From Nitrosomonadales bacterium (lineage in GTDB: Bacteria > Pseudomonadota > Gammaproteobacteria > Burkholderiales > SG8-41), in the NCBI GenBank assembly GCA_009885185.1, contig VFLF01000766.1, positions 1 through 6,118 of the forward strand: 6,118 nucleotides of DNA, given 5' to 3'. Positions 5,197 to 6,118 of this stretch are shown in pieces (position 1 is the first letter of the stretch; each line of letters opens with the position of its first letter). The notes beneath the pieces were generated by a model. It did not search any database. It saw only the letters and a list, made by a program, of their open reading frames with translations, and was not told the origin of the DNA. The position numbers and the translations under genes were made by a program.

Positions 5197-6118
5197 TTAT
5201 TGGTTTCGGATATTCGCCACCTTCGCCACATTCGCCCACTTCGCCATCTCAACGGGCAGAAATTTTCGCACTTCGTCCGGCGTGCGAAATTCCGCATCGA
5301 CGCCTTCGCCTTCAAAGCGCTTGAGCGTTTCGGGCAACTTCAGGTAACGCGCGATTTCGTTATTGAGCTTGGTGATGATGCCCGCGCTGGTACCGGCGGG
5401 CGCGCCCACCGCCCACCAGTTGTATGCCTCATAGCCTGGAATACCGGCTTCGGCGATGGTGGGAAGATCGGGTGTGGCCAATGCGCGCTTTGCGCCGGAC
5501 GTGCCCAGCGCCCTGATTTTGCCGCCCTTCAAATGCGGTATGGTCTGTATCAGTGCGCCCAGATTGACTTGCGCCTGTCCCGCCATGGTATCGACCAGCG
5601 CCGGGAATCCGCCTTTATAAATCACCACGATCAGCTTCATGCCCGACATGTGGTGAAACAATTCGGTGCTGAAGTGTGCGTAGCCGCCGCTGGATGCCAT
5701 CACCAGTTTGCCCGGGTTCGCCTTGCCGTGCGTCAACAGTTCTTTCACGGAGTTGGCCGGCACCGACGCGTGTACCGACAACACACTGGGGCCAAATCCC
5801 AGCGTGCCCGCCCACGCAAACGAATTGACCGGATCGTAAGACAATTTGCGCGTGCCGCCGTTGACGGCGTGTGCCGCCGACGCCACCAGCAAGGTGTAAC
5901 CATCGGGCGCGGCGCGCGCGACGATCTCGGTGCCGATGATGCCGTCGGCGCCCGGACGATTGTCCAGCACCACCTGACGCCCGAAGCGTTCAGTGAGGTA
6001 ATGCGCGAGATAGCGTCCCATGATGTCGTTGCTGCCGCCGGGCGCGAACGGCACTATCATGCGTAGCGGGCGCGCGGGATAGGCGGGCGCGGGGTCGGCG
6101 CCAGTGGTACCTTGTGCC
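5197..6118 (-). CDS. Bug/TctC-type periplasmic solute receptor, 5' end missing
   Basis: This is a second tripartite-tricarboxylate family solute receptor, clearly different in sequence from the one at 1759-776. 306 residues are visible. The reading frame continues past the first in-frame ATG (6060) to the window edge, and the upstream residues AQGTT...AYPARPLR are the normal end of a signal peptide plus the typical YPxRPLR start of a mature Bug protein. The ATG at 6060 is therefore internal and only the signal-peptide region is missing. Family marks: MIVPFAPGGSNDIMGRYL (the canonical PFxPGGxxD ligand loop), VVLDNRPGADGIIGTE, ARAAPDGYTLL, LSYDPVNSFAWAG, NPGKLVMASSG, VIYKGGFPALVDTMAGQ, GKIRALGTSG and LPTIAEAGIPGYEAYNWW. 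It ends in TAA at 5199-5197, 62 nt from the convergent dioxygenase stop. No TctA/TctB partner is visible. The ligand, likely a small carboxylate, is unknown. Confidence 0.93.
   Translation of the reverse strand, partial: AQGTTGADPAPAYPARPLRMIVPFAPGGSNDIMGRYLAHYLTERFGRQVVLDNRPGADGIIGTEIVARAAPDGYTLLVASAAHAVNGGTRKLSYDPVNSFAWAGTLGFGPSVLSVHASVPANSVKELLTHGKANPGKLVMASSGGYAHFSTELFHHMSGMKLIVVIYKGGFPALVDTMAGQAQVNLGALIQTIPHLKGGKIRALGTSGAKRALATPDLPTIAEAGIPGYEAYNWWAVGAPAGTSAGIITKLNNEIARYLKLPETLKRFEGEGVDAEFRTPDEVRKFLPVEMAKWANVAKVANIRNQ

Noticed and set aside
6058..6060. ATG at 6060 as the start of the second Bug receptor
   Set aside because: The frame runs on to the window edge and encodes the typical mature N-terminus (AYPARPLR). 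Starting at 6060 would remove it and the signal peptide.
5200..6066. A 288-codon plus-strand open frame opposite the second Bug receptor
   Set aside because: The minus strand carries a clear Bug protein over the whole span. The plus-strand product is Arg/His/Gly-rich with no motif, so it is a shadow.

Overview
The window is GC-rich DNA from a bacterial chromosome or large replicon. It most resembles a betaproteobacterium of the Burkholderiales type. This is inferred from two tripartite-tricarboxylate (Bug/TctC-type) solute receptors with no transport partners nearby, set among aromatic-catabolism enzymes; no rRNA or other phylogenetic marker is present. There are six protein genes, two of them cut by the window edges. 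I see no RNA gene, mobile element, CRISPR array or long repeat.

Layout: (1) 1-717, plus strand, 3' part of a fumarylacetoacetate-hydrolase (FAH) family gene. (2) 3351-776, minus strand, a two-gene operon: an MhpA-like FAD aromatic monooxygenase (3351-1756), then a Bug receptor (1759-776) that starts at a GTG overlapping the monooxygenase stop by 4 nt. (3) 3352-3439, a short divergent intergenic region with an AT-rich core that can serve as -10 element on both strands. (4) 3440-4138, plus strand, a ModA-like substrate-binding protein without a signal peptide. (5) 4238-5134, plus strand, a TfdA-like Fe(II)/2-oxoglutarate dioxygenase. (6) 6118-5197, minus strand, a second Bug receptor, convergent with the dioxygenase and running out of the window at its 5' end.

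How they may work together (inference): the Bug receptors would bind small carboxylates in the periplasm. The TfdA-like dioxygenase would oxidise a substrate at the expense of 2-oxoglutarate, perhaps cleaving an aryl ether to a phenol. The FAD monooxygenase would hydroxylate a phenolic ring, and the FAH-family hydrolase would split a ring-cleavage product. Ring-cleavage dioxygenase, Bug membrane partners (TctA/TctB type) and regulator are all absent here, so the pathway is incomplete and the true substrate is unknown. The gene families are all known. The most notable points are the divergent pairing of a TfdA-like and an MhpA-like oxygenase around a shared promoter region, and the leaderless ModA-like protein next to the dioxygenase.
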